Positions 26,501 to 41,500 of a stretch of 64,000 nucleotides of DNA are shown piece after piece (the first letter of the stretch is position 1; each line of letters begins with the position of its first letter). Position numbers and translations under genes: made by a program. The stretch is from Callaeas wilsoni (lineage: Eukaryota > Chordata > Aves > Passeriformes > Callaeidae): contig VWPU01003218.1 of the NCBI GenBank assembly GCA_013398955.1, positions 62,001-126,000 of the forward strand, in the 5' to 3' direction. The notes beneath the pieces are model-generated. The model worked only from the letters and a program-made list of their open reading frames with translations. It did not search any database and had not been told where the DNA came from.

Positions 26501-29500
26501 AGCCCATATGAAATCATTCCCTTATTTAGACAGTGATAATACATTTCTTTGTGACTGTACTCAAATTTAAATGATTAGGAAATTTACAGTAAAAACTAAT
26601 TTTATGTAGACAAGAGGGCCATAAAGCATTATCACCATTATGACCAATAACCCTAAAGCAGAATGTGTATCTGCTTTTATTGGCTAATTGTATAGTAAGG
26701 TATCATGGCAGCCAAGGGTAGCTGACTGGATAAATCATGGAAAAGATAGAGAAAAATCAAATTAAAGCAAAAGAGAAATCTGCCTATTTGGTCCATTCTC
26801 TAAAGCAAGATGCTTATGCAAACTAACCTATAATAGCAAGGAATATAGCAAGAATTCAAGAGATTATATTGTCTTTTTCAAATTTCCTAGAGAGAAACTC
26901 TCTGTTTTCCATACACCTATATGCTCTAAGATGTATCTCTACAGATTATGCCTATTTAATTGTATACCTCTGTATCCCATAGTAATTACAAGTACAGTTA
27001 TAGTTGTTAGATTCTGGCATCAGATCCGTCAGTTTTGAACAGTTCTACAGATAAAGTTTGATCCTGCTCCTCGTTGCCTGGTTTAAATGAGTAGGACACA
27101 GTGCAGTATATGAAAGAATTTTCTTGCTGCAATTTTTTAATTTCCAGTTTTTCTTTTAAATAGTCAATCCAGAAACAGGCATCTCCAGAGAGCAAATCTT
27201 TTCACATAGCTGGGATACTTAGGATAAAATGAAAATTGCTCTGGAAGTTTCCATTTCTGCCCAATATTATAGGCGAATTCTGGCTTAGGTCTGTAAAACT
27301 AAGATTCAGAGGTTTAAAACAGAACAAAGAATTAAAGTCAACAGGCGTCATAGCCACGTCTTGGCTTTTCTCTAAGACTAGCTGTGTTATCAACTAGCGT
27401 GTTTAAGTTTGGTGGACAGCTGTTCAGCTGTTCAGCCACCAGGAAATTTTTTACTTGACTGAAGTTTAAGTCACATCCATAGAACAGTGCTTCTCAAAAA
27501 CGACAAGATTTAGTTCAGTGAACCAAATATGGCTGTAAGCTACTTTACTGGTATACAACTTTGTAACTTACTAAAAAGTAAACACAAAATTAAACAGATT
27601 CATTTAATTTATGTCAAGAGAAACATCCATCCATATTTTTGAGCTTCTGACTCAGGTTTAAACTAACACTTACAAAATCCATATCACTTAAATTCTTTTT
27701 TTATTCCCCATTGCTATTATAGATAGTTTTTCTAATCTACATTAAGCAGAGAATATTCCAAATTCATAGATAAAGATTAATTTCATAAGCAGAAGTTCTT
27801 TTACTAGTTTTCTACAGCTACTGGTTATATACTGCCGAAACTGTTAGAATTAAGAGAGCAAGAAGGAAAGAAAACCATTCCTTGGAATGCTGTATTTGAA
27901 GACATTTAAAGTTAATGTCTTGATATCCATCACCTGTAAGCATTTAAAGAAGGATGTTAAACATGCCTTTAATTATTAACTTGAGGGCAATGAACATTCA
28001 TTTCTGAAGAACTGATAAGTAAGATGAATTTGGCCTGTTACAATACATTCCATTTCATAGGTGTTTTTCACAGATTTAAATTTGCTGAAAAATAAAATTG
28101 GAATAAATCTTCATTGCTCCCCTGAGTTTTAATTAGACAACTTTTTAAAGACTGAAAAAACCCAAATAATTTTTTTTTCTGTAATCGATGGTGTTAAAAA
28201 ATTGATTACTCAAACTTTGGTGCTTATTTCCATTTCACCGTTATCTGGCACTAAAATATGGTGTTTTATTTTTTTCCATTAAAATTCCACTTCTACTACG
28301 TCAGTCTTTAAAATGTTGAGTTCAACATATCTGAGAGGGGTTTCAGTTATCATGACCTGTTGTAAAAATGTTAGTTATAATACACTGAATTACCTCCCTG
28401 CAGAAGTCTTTTGATTTCTTCGTCTTCCAGTAAATGACCATCACCTTCAATAAATTTGGTCACCTTGGTAACCTCTGATAGGATACAGGTTATGGCAAAA
28501 AAATTGATTTACAGAAAACATTTGGCAATCCCGCAAGAGCATATATAATCCTGTCATAGCATTGTTCTGAATTTAAAAACTCATTTTATGATATCAAATT
28601 CCACATAAACACTGGAAGCACTATATTTTATTACAAACATAGCATGCTATGTAGTAGACCCAGGCAGCCTCAGTTCTAGAGCTGACTGAAATATGAAGAT
28701 CAAGGACTCAAACCAGAATGTTACATTTGGATGGTTCTGAGGTTTAATCTCTGGGTAAGATTTTGCAGTACGAACATCATTTTTTAAAACATGGAATATC
28801 CATTCAGTAATTATTTAAGTTATATATAGAGAGATATGTATGTATTAAAGAAATGAATTAAAACAAGCATACTAACCTTCTTCAAGGATTTTCTTTAACT
28901 TCTCTTCATTGTCTGAACCCCCTGCTGTAATTCTGGTGTATTTTATTTCAGGACCTGGAAAAAAAATTTATAAGATAGCGTCTTTTAGCAGGTATAGTAG
29001 GTTTGTCCTTTAAATTATTTTTTCCTATTTAATACGTATGGTGATTCCATGGTTAACATGCTGTAATCTGCTTATATGATAACTTAATTTTTTACCGTTT
29101 CCCAAATTAAACTGAAAGAGTATTAAAAACAGTAGTTAGAACTAGTTGTGAAAGTAATTAGGCAAATTTATCATAATTAGAGTAATTACCTGCTTACATT
29201 CTTAGAGTAAGACACAGTTTTAAACACTGTTGTATTAGGTCATAGATCAGATATTTCTGAAGTCCCTGGTTAGTCCGAGTTGACTGTTGCAAATAGACAT
29301 TTTTGCTTTTATTATTGCTATGAATCATTTGAAGACTTAACATTTGAGATTCCTTATCAGTTTCTACAGGTTTCAAATAAGGAGATACAGGTCTGAAATG
29401 CTGGCATTTTACATTATATTTACAATTTCATGTGGGATATTATTGAAACTTGAACCTGAGAATTGAGAAAATTATATTTTATTCATCTCCCCTAAAATTT

Positions 29501-32500
29501 TTGCCAGAAAAGAGTCCCAGTTTTATTCAGAAACCACTAATGCCTTTTATTCAGTTATTTTCATTATAGTAAAAAAGTTGTATGATAATAACTTAAGCAT
29601 GATTCTTTATTTCTGTCTTTCTCAAATGACTTTGGTTGAATTTCAATATTTTCTAAATAAACTGACTATTAAGACTTACAGCTAAGTCAGTATATTGTTA
29701 TAACAGTGTCTTTTCCTTACAAGCTCTCTAGCAGACAGAATTTTAATGGCAGCATTCAAATTGATATTTAAGCAAGGTGATCAAAAAGTGTCAATAGAGA
29801 ACTCCACATACTACACACTATGCTTAAATATGCCTCACTCCACTTAACTATTTCTAGGATGCTTAAAGAAATAGCTCTGTAATAGGTCAAATACAATTGA
29901 AATTGGCCAAGGAATTTGGGAGCGTCTGTGTGAGAAAATCAAGGGATGCAGATGCATATTAATTTGATCTTACATTAGCTATATCCAAGTGTCTAACTTG
30001 TGGATGTCAGATCAAGTCCCCACCTTACAGAGAAAGAGAAATCTTTTTTTGAAACAGCTGTCAAGAGAGCCTGGGATGACATGCAAAAGCAGGCATCTAC
30101 ACTTTAAACATCTATGTTTGGTAAAATGAAATCTTCTTGGAGATATATAACCCAGAAGTTCAGAAAAAAATAAAGGTTTCCTTCTAAAGCAAGACAGAGA
30201 ACAAAAATGCAATAAAAGCAGTGTCATTGTGAAATGGTAGCAAGCTTGCAAAAGTAGACAGCCAATATATGAAAATAAAAACTGAAAAAAGAAGACAAAT
30301 TTTCATAGTTTTGCATGCTGTTAAAATATTGTTGCCATTTCCGGATATGTGTGTGTGTAGGACACGTGACCAGATTTTCAGCCTTACAGAAACAGTGGGA
30401 AGTATTAGGGAAAATTCATCTGTCAAGGAAATGTAGTTTAGGCACTACAGCAGATCTTAAGATATGTTACTTTTGTGTGTAAAGGTGGACTTTACTAAGA
30501 ATGAATATCTCAGCTTAATTTACCTTGAATAATTCTTTCTTCTGTTACTTTTTTCTCTGTCACTTCCACAGGTCGTCCATCAATGATTTTGGTGTATGTT
30601 TTAATAATGGGTTCTAAAACGATTTTTAAATTCAAGACATTAATGAAGTGATGAACTTTCAAGTGTTCTTTTTGATATGTGGAAACTGACTGAAGCACAC
30701 AAGGAAATACCATAGAATATTTTATGAAAAATAAAAATGTTCAGAGATGAGGAGCTAATTCTACTCAAAATTTAGGACGACCACGTGATTTTTCCTTTAA
30801 AACCATCCTAGATGTGAACATCTCAATGTCCTTAGCAAAGGCAAGGTTTACTTCTCTTTCTGACAAAATTGCCTTTTAAACACAGAATCACATACTACAT
30901 ATTTGATTGCAGGACAGCAGTGAACAAATAATTCTTAACTGAGACATATGTCAGCATGCAGAGTATTTCCAAAACTGTCTTGACTGCAGCTATGGAACAC
31001 AACTAGGGAAGAAACTCCAATTTTTTTAAATGCATGAGAATTTAAAAATAAATGATGCAATAAATTTACAGTACTTCACAAAGGTCTTGTTAAAAACAGA
31101 ACAGCCATCTAACATGAATCACCTAGATAAAGTATAAACTGATGGGGAATAGTGAATGCTTCAAATTTTAGCTAATACAAATTGAGTTGCTGAAAGCATA
31201 CCAACCTCCATGAATCACTTTAGTTATTGTCTCCCCTTCCCTGACTATTTTGAACTCAGGTTCCCCTTCAATTAATTTAGTGAGCTGTGTGATAGATGGG
31301 TCTGTGACATAGGAAAAAAACAACACGTTACAAACAGTCATAAAATAACTTATAGTATTCCATAGGGGTGAGATGAAGCTTGCATTTTCTCCCCCTACTC
31401 TAGATAAACCAGATGATTGTAATAGAGGGCTGTTTAGTTCTGAGAGGTTATTTGTGGCAACATTGCACAGTCTTGTGTTTCCTCACACACAATCTTAAAT
31501 ATAGATCCTATTGTACACTTACTCTTTAGAATTTATTTATTAATTTTATGCATGTGACATTTTTAACATTTGTTGACAAACTCCAGGCAGTAAACCAGAT
31601 CCTCAGCAGCAGAAAGGAAGTATTTTACTATATATATTGGTAAGAAGGCTACTCTGCATCTTTGCAGATATCTTATAGCTATTGCTCCACAAGTGATCAG
31701 CATGCAATCTACGTAGTGAGAGCTTTTCTTTTTTAAATTATTTTTATTATTTGTTGTTTTGGAGGTTCTTTTATTTTTTGCTTTGAGGTTTTTTATGTGG
31801 CTTTTTTTTTCTTTTATATTTAAAACTTGGCTGGTGGTTATGCAGCTTAAAAAAGAAAAAAACCAAAAAGCAAACTTCTGAGATCAGCTGGAATGGCTGT
31901 AAGGATATTTATCAGCATTACTGGGAATCATTATAATGGGTGAGGTCATCTTGATTACACTGATCCAAATGTATCTCTGTCTGACACACTAAAGCAGGAG
32001 AAATCACAAAAATTAGAAATATACATCAATTAGCAGTAACAATATGGTTCTTCTCTAATGAGTGCTATGAGACTCCTTCTACTTAAGAAGCTGCTGTAAA
32101 ACCAACTTCCTTTATTCCTTAAAGGAATTAGCATAATCCATCTTTTTAACTTTCCTTAAAAATCCCTTAAATATCTTTATATGAATTTTCGTAGAGGTTG
32201 ATTGTGCATTGATATTTTTTCCCGATAATTACTGATCAAGATTTAACAACACCTTTAAAGATGTGTGCCTCCTGTTAATTGTTGAAAACAGTCAATTTAG
32301 GCTAACTTCAACAGTAAAAAAAAAAAAGCTTTTTTTCTTTTGCAGTAGCAAATGATTGCATAAATTAGAATTTACAGGTAAATAATTCATATATTTGCTG
32401 CAGATGAGATGATATGATGGGATCATAAATTTTCCCTGTTATTATAGAGCTTTATTAATCTACTCTGAGTTCTAGACAGCTGAACAAGCCATCACTTCTT

Positions 32501-35500
32501 TTATTTTCTAACAGGTCTGGATGCAAAATATTTATGAATATTTTAAAGAAATCATCTTAGAAGACTCATTGCCTGGCTTTTGTTTTAAACTTACAGGAAT
32601 ATTTTGCATGTTGAGAATGCATTAAATACCAATTTACATTGATACAGGTGATGAATATAAACAAAATAATGTAAAAGTTGTATTTATGAATGTTTATAAA
32701 TACTTTATTTTTACATTTCTTCATAACTGTACCTTGTGTGATTGATAAAGCAGATGTATGCAAACTGAAAGGTGAAGGCATAGCCAGCTATATTGCTTAG
32801 TCTAGGATCAATCCTTTGACTATTTAATCTGTTAAGATTTGGGTTTCAGTCAGATTTAACTCTTTACATCCATTTAATTGTTTAGATCCCATACATGCCC
32901 ATGTACAAAAAATAGAAGCACAATGCAGAAGGAAATGGAAGCAGAAAACACTGAGACAGGAAAAGGCACACATCCTCCTCTAAACTTGGTGGGGAGAGAT
33001 GTAATTTTTTAAAATGGAAATCGCCTTTGCATCATGATCTAGTAGAACTTCCTGACAAAAATTAACATTTAATTTTGCCAGCTTTTATCTGTTGTGGATT
33101 TATGCAGTTCTCACGGCATCTTCCACTCTCTACTGTTACTGAGAAAGCTCAGAAGGAACAGAATTAGTTATTTTTGGTCTATATCTGAAGCAATTATCAG
33201 CAGAAAGGCTGCACTGGCCAGAGATCATTCCCTGGAGTGTGTCCCAAAGCAGAACTACTGTACTGGAAATGGAAAGGAGCAGCCTTTCAATACTAACTTT
33301 TTTTCCTCTATTTAGTGAATAAAATTTAGTTCTATATTTGACTATACAAGTGCTCAGACATTTCTTTTTTTCTTTAAAAGACAATTTTGTTTCTGTTAAT
33401 TTTCAGCTTCTAAACATCCTGTAAATCACCGAAACTAAATACTCTGTCTCTAAATTAACAGAGAAGAAGAGGTACTTTCAGAGAGTGATTCACCCTTACC
33501 ACAGGAAGATTTCTAAAATAGCTTGGATGAATTACCATATGAAATAATCTATCTATTTATATTGCACTGTGGATCTGATTTAATGATGGAGACTATGCAA
33601 CAAAGATCAGCATATGTGTTAAACGGCCTCTAATCCTAAATGGGATGAAGCACAGACAAGCTCCTGAAAAAGTGAGCATTTGTCACTTCTTCTGGAAGGA
33701 AGTCCTCCCAGAAACACTGATTAAGAAATCTGGATAAAATTCTTTGCATGGCATTTTTAACTGCCTTTCCCAGTTGAGCTAAAACAAATTCCCTTTCAGC
33801 ATTTTTATTTCAACAGGAAGCTGGATCTCATCAGCTTTAGTTAAGTTGTAAATCACAAGGGACTTTATCAGTCCCATCCCCATATTTTGTTCTCTTCAGT
33901 TCCACCACTAATCTTTAAGTCATGCATCTGTATTGAGAAATAAAAAACCCAAAGACTGGGTAGATATAATTTTCAGGCATGCAACACATATTGATAGTTA
34001 GAACTGATTGAAAACTATAGAAAAATGAACTAATTTTTTTTCTTAAATTCTAAGAAACATATCTACTTCAGTTATTAAAATATCTGTTTTAATTTTTAAA
34101 AATGAAATGTCTTAATTGAAAAAAAGGTAATAAAATAAATGGTTTGAGAAAAGATTATTTAAAATATTTTTAAATGCCCATAGAAAAAGGAGAAAACTCA
34201 TGTGGAGAGAACAAGCTTGGGTTATCTCATACAAAATATTTCAGTCAGTTCTAATTGCAATATTTGTATCTTTGCTTTTCCAGCAAAGTGCTTAGCATCC
34301 TGGAGTTGCTAGGTACAAAAAATGCATCCTGTTAAAGAAATATATTCAATATATATTCCGAATATGTATATGAACATATGCAGAAATATATATTCCATGG
34401 GCCTCAATTACCTTCCTTTGTGATGACAGGCTGGACGTTGCTTTCAATTATGTTAATTTCTGAAAATACAGAAGATGGAATATACAGTGCATTCCATTCT
34501 TACAATTTCTTTGTGGCAACGATCAGTTAGATTTGGTCTGCTCATAATGGTGTGGATAAAATCATAGATATTAATGGCAACTCAAAAGGATCTAGAGTAT
34601 GAATCTAGGTTCTGGTTATGAAATGGTGATACATTCAGGTCATGTGCAGACAGAATCTGCTGATATGCTATTTGCCTTTGAGCTTTATGAAACCTCTAGG
34701 TCACGGTACGCATGATGATGCATGGTACATAATAGTGAGGGCTTGTACAATTACCCACACAAACATTTGCACAATTCCCTGACATACCTTATGCCTGAGT
34801 ATTGCCCTTTTCATTAGGGAACTGATCAGGCACACACAGGAAACCTTCTGGCGTTCAGAACTATAGATAGGACATCACAGAAAATATGCCCTTGGGAGAT
34901 CAAGATGTCGCTCTACACCCAGGACAGTCTCAAGTATTCACTGAACACCTCTGATAGTTGTTTGACTCATATCCATCCACTGGAGAAGCCCTCACTAATG
35001 GAGATTCCATCCTTCCTAGACTTTCATTCAACTAAATCTACAGCTACAGCTTTCTTGATGTCCATATTGACCTCTCTTACTTAATTTTTACAGGCATTGC
35101 TTCTTGTGCTACTCTCACTGGCCATGGGAGGTAGAATCATAGAATATCTCAAGTTGGAAGAGATGCATAGGGATCACCAAGTCCAACTTCCTTCTTCTCA
35201 AAGGACTACCTAAGATTAAGCCATATGACCAAGAGTGTTTTCCAGAAGCTCCTTGAACTCTGTCAGGCTTGGTGCTGTGACCACTTTCCTGAGGAGCTTG
35301 TTCCAGTGACCGACCACTCTCTGGGTGAAGAACGGTTTTCTAAGTCCAGTCTGAACTTTTCCCGAAGCAGCCTCATTCCATTTCCTCGTGTCCCACCATT
35401 GGTCACCATAAAGGAGACCAGCACATGTCACTCCACTTCCCTTCTTGGGGAAGGCATGGGCTGCAATGGGGTCACTGCTCAGCAACAAGGTCACCCCTCA

Positions 35501-38500
35501 GCCTTCTCTTACCCAAAACGAAAAAGCAGAGTGACCTTATAAGCTCCTCATAAGTCTTGACCTCAAGACCTTTCACCATCTTGGTCACCCTCCTCTGGAC
35601 ACTGGGCCCAAAACTGGCTCCCAAAACTGCACACAGCACTTGAGACGAGGCTGTCCCAGCACAGAGTGGGACAATCCCCTCCCTTGCCTAGCTGGTGACA
35701 CTGTGCCTGGTGCACCCCAGGAAAGGGTTGGCTCTTTCGGCTGCTGGGGCACTGTTGACTCATATTCAACTTGTCATCAAGGTGAATTACTCCATTTTTT
35801 GTTCCAAGGGTTTTTTAACTTCAGTAGGTCCATTCCAAATTTTCAAAAGTCTGACACAATGGTTTCGCTTTCTAGTGTGAAATATAGGTAGAACTCCATC
35901 AGAATTTAATAATTTGTCTAAATTCATATTGCCTCACAAAGTTACAGCAGGATCTTTGTCTTCTAACAGCTTGTTTTCAATAATCTATATACAGAAACTA
36001 AATACGAAGCCTGAGAAAGGCTGCAAGAGAGCACAAAGGGGTACTTTTTTACATTTACTCCCTAAAGAGAAAACATTCTAAACAACTGTCTCCCATTCAA
36101 GCCTCGTATTTGCAAATATGGGAAACAGGGAGAAGAATTACACTCTGTCCCTCTGGAAATATTTATGAAACAGAAGTGCACAGTCAGTGCTGCATCTTGG
36201 AGAGTGAGTACAGTACAATGTTACATCTTAGAGAGAGAGACAATGCAACTGTGCTATGCACCAAGCACTGAACCTTGGCTAAAAACTGAAAACCAATCTT
36301 TTCCATATGTATCTTGCCTACCCCAAGAGTTTGAACAGCTTACTTCAGGGTTACTTTCCAGTCACACATCTGGAAAGAGAAAAATACAGTAGCACAGCAG
36401 CCAGAAACATTCTACTTTGAGTCTTTGTCTTCCTTTTCTTCATTGGCACATCTTACTTTCCCAGAAATTGCTTTCTTCTTTATTGAAAAAGAGATGTACA
36501 ATTCCAAATTGGAATTGGCAACACTTAAAAAGCAATATCCAACACATCTGTAAGTATTTAAAATGAACTTACTGTAAAATGTCAGTGGAATCTCTTTGAA
36601 GGTACTGTCACGAACAAACTACAAAAACAGAAATGCAATTTATTTAAAATTTAAAAGAAGTAGCACTCGCCTTACAGTTTCCTAGTGAGTATGGGTAGGA
36701 TTCACTGCTTCATTGACTGAAAAGTTAGGTGATGCTATTTTTCGAGGTTCTCTCATTCATTGTTAAGGGAGAATGTAATGTCAAGAAGGTAGCTGAGACA
36801 GATAAGGATGCCTGCTTTTCTTCACAGGTTATTGGTGCTGCTGGCTTCAATGGCATAAGAATTTACTCCGTCACTCGGTATTTTTTTCAAATAAGTGATT
36901 TGTTTTCCAAGAGTGATAAAGAGAACTAAAGAGCAGCTTTGGGCCAATTCACGCTGATGTTATTCAAATGCAAATATTCTATAATTATTTGGCATTGAAA
37001 AACATAAATTCTATCTGTTGAGTGCAGGGTATCATTCATGATTATATTTGGGTAACTAGGAGCTATTGAATGTGTTGTCTGCTGAAGAAAGAAAGGACAA
37101 GAGAATCACTTATGACTTCTAATGCTCTCAGCGTCACAGATCCTGCTAGAAAGACAGAGGGATAATTAGTGAAAGAGTACCTTAATTTGAATGTACTTAA
37201 TCAACTTCTTCAGTATTGTGAGAAGCTGATCATTTCCAACAGGCAGTTCTGACAAAAGAAGCAGGCATGTAAGAGGAAATATACAACTCTGTGCATTTTA
37301 CTTTGACTTACAGTTGTCAGGAGATGAAATCATTCTCAAACACTCACACAAGCATGTGCTCAATATATCTTATTCCATATCAGCAGAAAAGGTAGTCTGT
37401 GGCTAGTCTTGTCTTTAATATACTTTACTTTCATAAAATTTCAAAATCTTGCTAAGGTTTCGAGCAAGGTTCTTCCACAAAATGAGCAATGAGGTAAATT
37501 TTCTGTTTCAAATTCCACATAGGAATTGTATCTTTAAATTAATTAACTTTTTAAAGCTATTGCAGTTACATAGCATGTAAACAGATTTAAAAGAGTGGGT
37601 ATAAATTTCATTAAATAATACTCACCTGCTGGATATAGGAGTTTGTCAATGACATGAATGACACCATTTGTTGCCATGAGATCAGATTCTCTTGATTTCA
37701 GTTCATTAACCAGAAGAGTATCATTCACCTGGTAAAGGATCAAAAGAGAACCCAAGTTGTTAGGGACATTAGAAAACAACCCCAAACCCTATTATGACAT
37801 TTGGAGAAATGTAGGGCATTCTATAATGTGGATAGACATGGAATATCAAATTTCTGTTACAAGCCTGTAGCAGGGAGACATTTTCTATACTTAACTGTTT
37901 TCAAGTAGAGTTTGCCTCCTTGGATGGTTTTAAGAATATTTGTTACACCAGGCTCAAAGCCACTTCCAATGAAAACTCCTTGTGTCAAGTGGTAAAGAAG
38001 AATATTCCTGAGAGCATTTTTGTCTCCTACACAGAAATAAAAAAGTAGGAATAAAAATTAAGTGGTAGGAGATAGTTCTTTGTGGGAATTCTAAGGATTC
38101 ACATAGATTTGAGCTCAAATGAAACATAACATGTATGAAAATACCCTGACCACATACAATTTGAATTTGTTACAATGATGACAAAGAGAAAAAGCCCAAC
38201 TCTAGGACAAAAAGGTACTCGCAACATAATCACAAAGATCCTATGAGAAATCTTCTACACAAGAACATAAAAGGGGTCAATGGAGCAATTAGAAGTGCTG
38301 GGTTTGTCTATTCTTACAGATTAGAGAAGCAGCTTGGAGAAACTCTGAAAGGGGGAAACCATCCTATTTTTGGGATTATTTCCATATTTCAAAGTTTGAC
38401 ATTCCTACTTGGGATGAAAAGAAAAAAAATCCAACATTTTCAAGACTCTCTGAAAAAAGACATGTACCCTCTAGCCCAAGTTAATATCCTGATAGGGCTT

Positions 38501-41500
38501 TCTGGGTCTATGGAGGTTGAGAGCCATAAGATGGGCTGCAGAAAAACCATAATATCCCCAGGAGACAGGATACCAAGCAGAGCAGCTTTAAAAGACATCT
38601 GTTTGCCATTACATGGAATATTAACCATTCTAAGTTTAATACTAGAATTACACGCTGATATTGGTTGTTATTAGGAGTTCCAGTCTTGATGAAATTGCAA
38701 TGGAAATCCCGATACCTCTTTCAGTGAACATTTTCCTTTTTACCCTGTGTTTTGCTCTGATCACTGATACTATTGCAATTTACTTCACTACTGAAATGGA
38801 ATTAAATGACTTTTTTTCTTCCTAGTAAAATTAACACTAATATGTTGTGACTGGACCATTCCTAGATAGCATTAAGTTACATACAAAGCCTAAACATGGC
38901 CACTCCAAAGATTTTTGCACAAACTATCAGACTACCTTTGTAACTATGCACTATAGTTACTGGTTAAAATAATCCTTGGTTTGTATCTTTCTTACAGATA
39001 AACAAAGTATTTCTTTATATTTGTTTAAAAAGTTACGTACTTTAAGGTTTAATCTTTATGGAGAAATCAACATCATAACTTAAAAGAAAACTAAGACAGA
39101 ATTCTAGAAAGTCATCTGGCACCAAAAAAAACCCCCAAAAACCATTCTGCTGCAAAAAAAAAATTATGAGGGCCAAGGAAAGCATTAAGTAACTGAGTCA
39201 CAATGATAGAACAAATGGTGCATAAAGCCCTTTGAAAAGCAGAAGAACAAATAAAATTGTCTTGTTAACTACAGAATTAGTCCAATATGGCATTGGCCTT
39301 GGACAACTTCAAGTTCTGAATTGAAGACAAAAATAATAGAAGGAAGTAACACCATGGAATAAGACACTGAGGAGTGAAATTTAAATTTAAAAATCAGGTT
39401 GGAGTTTTCTTTCCAAAAAGTTGCTTTCTCTATGCCCAAGAAGTATAGGGAGTTCCTATGACCTGCTCTATGCAAAAGGTAAACTGCTTCAGCAGACAGC
39501 TTTTGTGTGAGAGGTGCATTAGTCTCCTTTCCAATCAATTTTACTTTGCTTATAATTCCAGTTTTCTTGTGTTACTTACTTATCAGTATGTCCTTGTCGT
39601 CATCAGTCAAACCTTTAAAGGCATCATTAGTTGGGACAAACAGAGTCCACTGTCCAGGCCGTGACAGAACATCATCCAAATCTGCAGCTTTCACCAGACT
39701 GAGGAAAGTGCTGTTTACAACAAATAGACAAACCACAAATACGTTTTGTTGAAATGTGATAACAATAATTGGGTCCAGGTACTTAGTTCCCCCCCCTTTT
39801 TTTTTTCTGATAGTGTTTCAATTTTCAAACATTTTCACTGTTTCCCAGAAATAAAGATAGTGGAAGAAGAAAATAAGAAAAAAAATAAATTGGAAAAGGC
39901 AGTCTTAAAAGTAGCAGACAGAGGAAAAACTATTTGAAAAAAATATATTGGGAGCCTGGATCAGAGCAGGATTCATCAAATAAAAACCCCTACAGACCAA
40001 ACAGGTGAAAGAATGATGCAAAGAATAGTTCTTGCTCTAGGAGTATTGAGATACTTGCAGGAAAGGGACAGAAATAAGTGCTGGAAAGGTATGCAATCCC
40101 GCTGCACCCATATGAAATTGTACCGCTCATTAATTAAAACTCCAGAGTCCACTGCATTTATAGTTTTGGATGTATCATTCCATTCCTTCTGTCCTCTTAC
40201 TCCTCTCATTCTAGTGTCTTACAACCCTTTGTGCCATAAAAAACCATTCTAGCACAGAGTGTGGAAGCCTTTTCAGCATACAGCTGGAGAACGTTTTTTT
40301 CTTCCCCCACATTTTTTTCCTTTTATGTTAATTGTGTAGATAATAAACCCTTAAGGTTTTGTGTAAGGGTAATAAACACTTCTCTGCCCTCCCTGCTCTC
40401 CAAACCCCAACAACTCACATGCTCACAGTCCAAAACTTTTTCTCAGACCAGCTGTGCTGTACGTACTGTTACCTTCCGCAGGAAAATCTCAGTTCTGTCA
40501 ATACTGCTACCCACCTAAAACGCTTATCATTTCTCAGCATTTCATGCAAAGTCTTTTCTGCTGGATTGATGATCTGTCTGAAGACGTGAATAAAACCGTT
40601 TCTTCCTTCTTTGCTTCCTCTGACCATGCAGGAATTTTCAATACATACAGCCTTGTTGAAAAAGAAACAAGTGTAGCTGTTTACGCAATGTTAAAAATAA
40701 CAACCATATGTATTTCCTACAGTCTCATGTGTTCTTGCCAGGAAATTTGGCATTGCTTGAGAAAGCAAAAGTAGCAAAATCTAGAATAAAATAGCATGGT
40801 GCAAATATTTTCAAACTTGATTTTTTTTGTGTGTGTTTTCCTTGAGAATGTTCTTAATTAGTTCTAAAAATGATCTATAAAAATTTATAATCAACTGAGT
40901 GCCCTATTTGAAATCCTGTTGCATTTTCCCAAAGAGTTCTCCATGCAATCAAAGCTTGGATTGAGAAAGATCAGATTTTCATTTTTTACTATCTTAAAAG
41001 TTTAAGGATGTTCGGCTAGATAGTCATAATGGTAAATGTTGGGGGTTTCATTCAACTTTCCTTTTATTGGCTCTCCATTTCATAGTTGGATGCATAATTT
41101 TAGAAAGACTTGTTCACTTACTGTGCGATACACGAAGACTCTGAGTAGTTTTCCTCCAATTGTTTCCAGCTCTTGTCCATTGTACAGTTCATTGAGCCCA
41201 ACTTTCACTTTTATAATGTGGTTCTGCAGGATTGTTTTAAGAAGACGTTGATCCAGCCTTAAGGTGTCATCTAGAAAGTCATTTAGATATTAATGTATAG
41301 TAATCTATATAGTGAATTTTTATTCAAATAAAATTAAAAGACTCTGGAAATACTGAATCTTTCTACGAAATGCTTGAGTTAAAGCATGGACAGGTCTGTG
41401 TACACAGAAGGAAAACTGTTTTGTAGTTTCTGCATACGACCATTCCTCAAATTCAGTGAAGAACTTTTGATATAGCCATGATTAATTACTATAACTAATA

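Noticed and set aside
35216..35494. 92-codon minus ORF as a host gene
   Set aside because: [14 protein letters not shown] and the surrounding CR1 3' sequence identify it as a LINE ORF2 remnant.
38243..38674. 143-codon plus-strand ORF in POSTN intron 12
   Set aside because: Antisense to the gene, no recognisable protein, no promoter or splice features.
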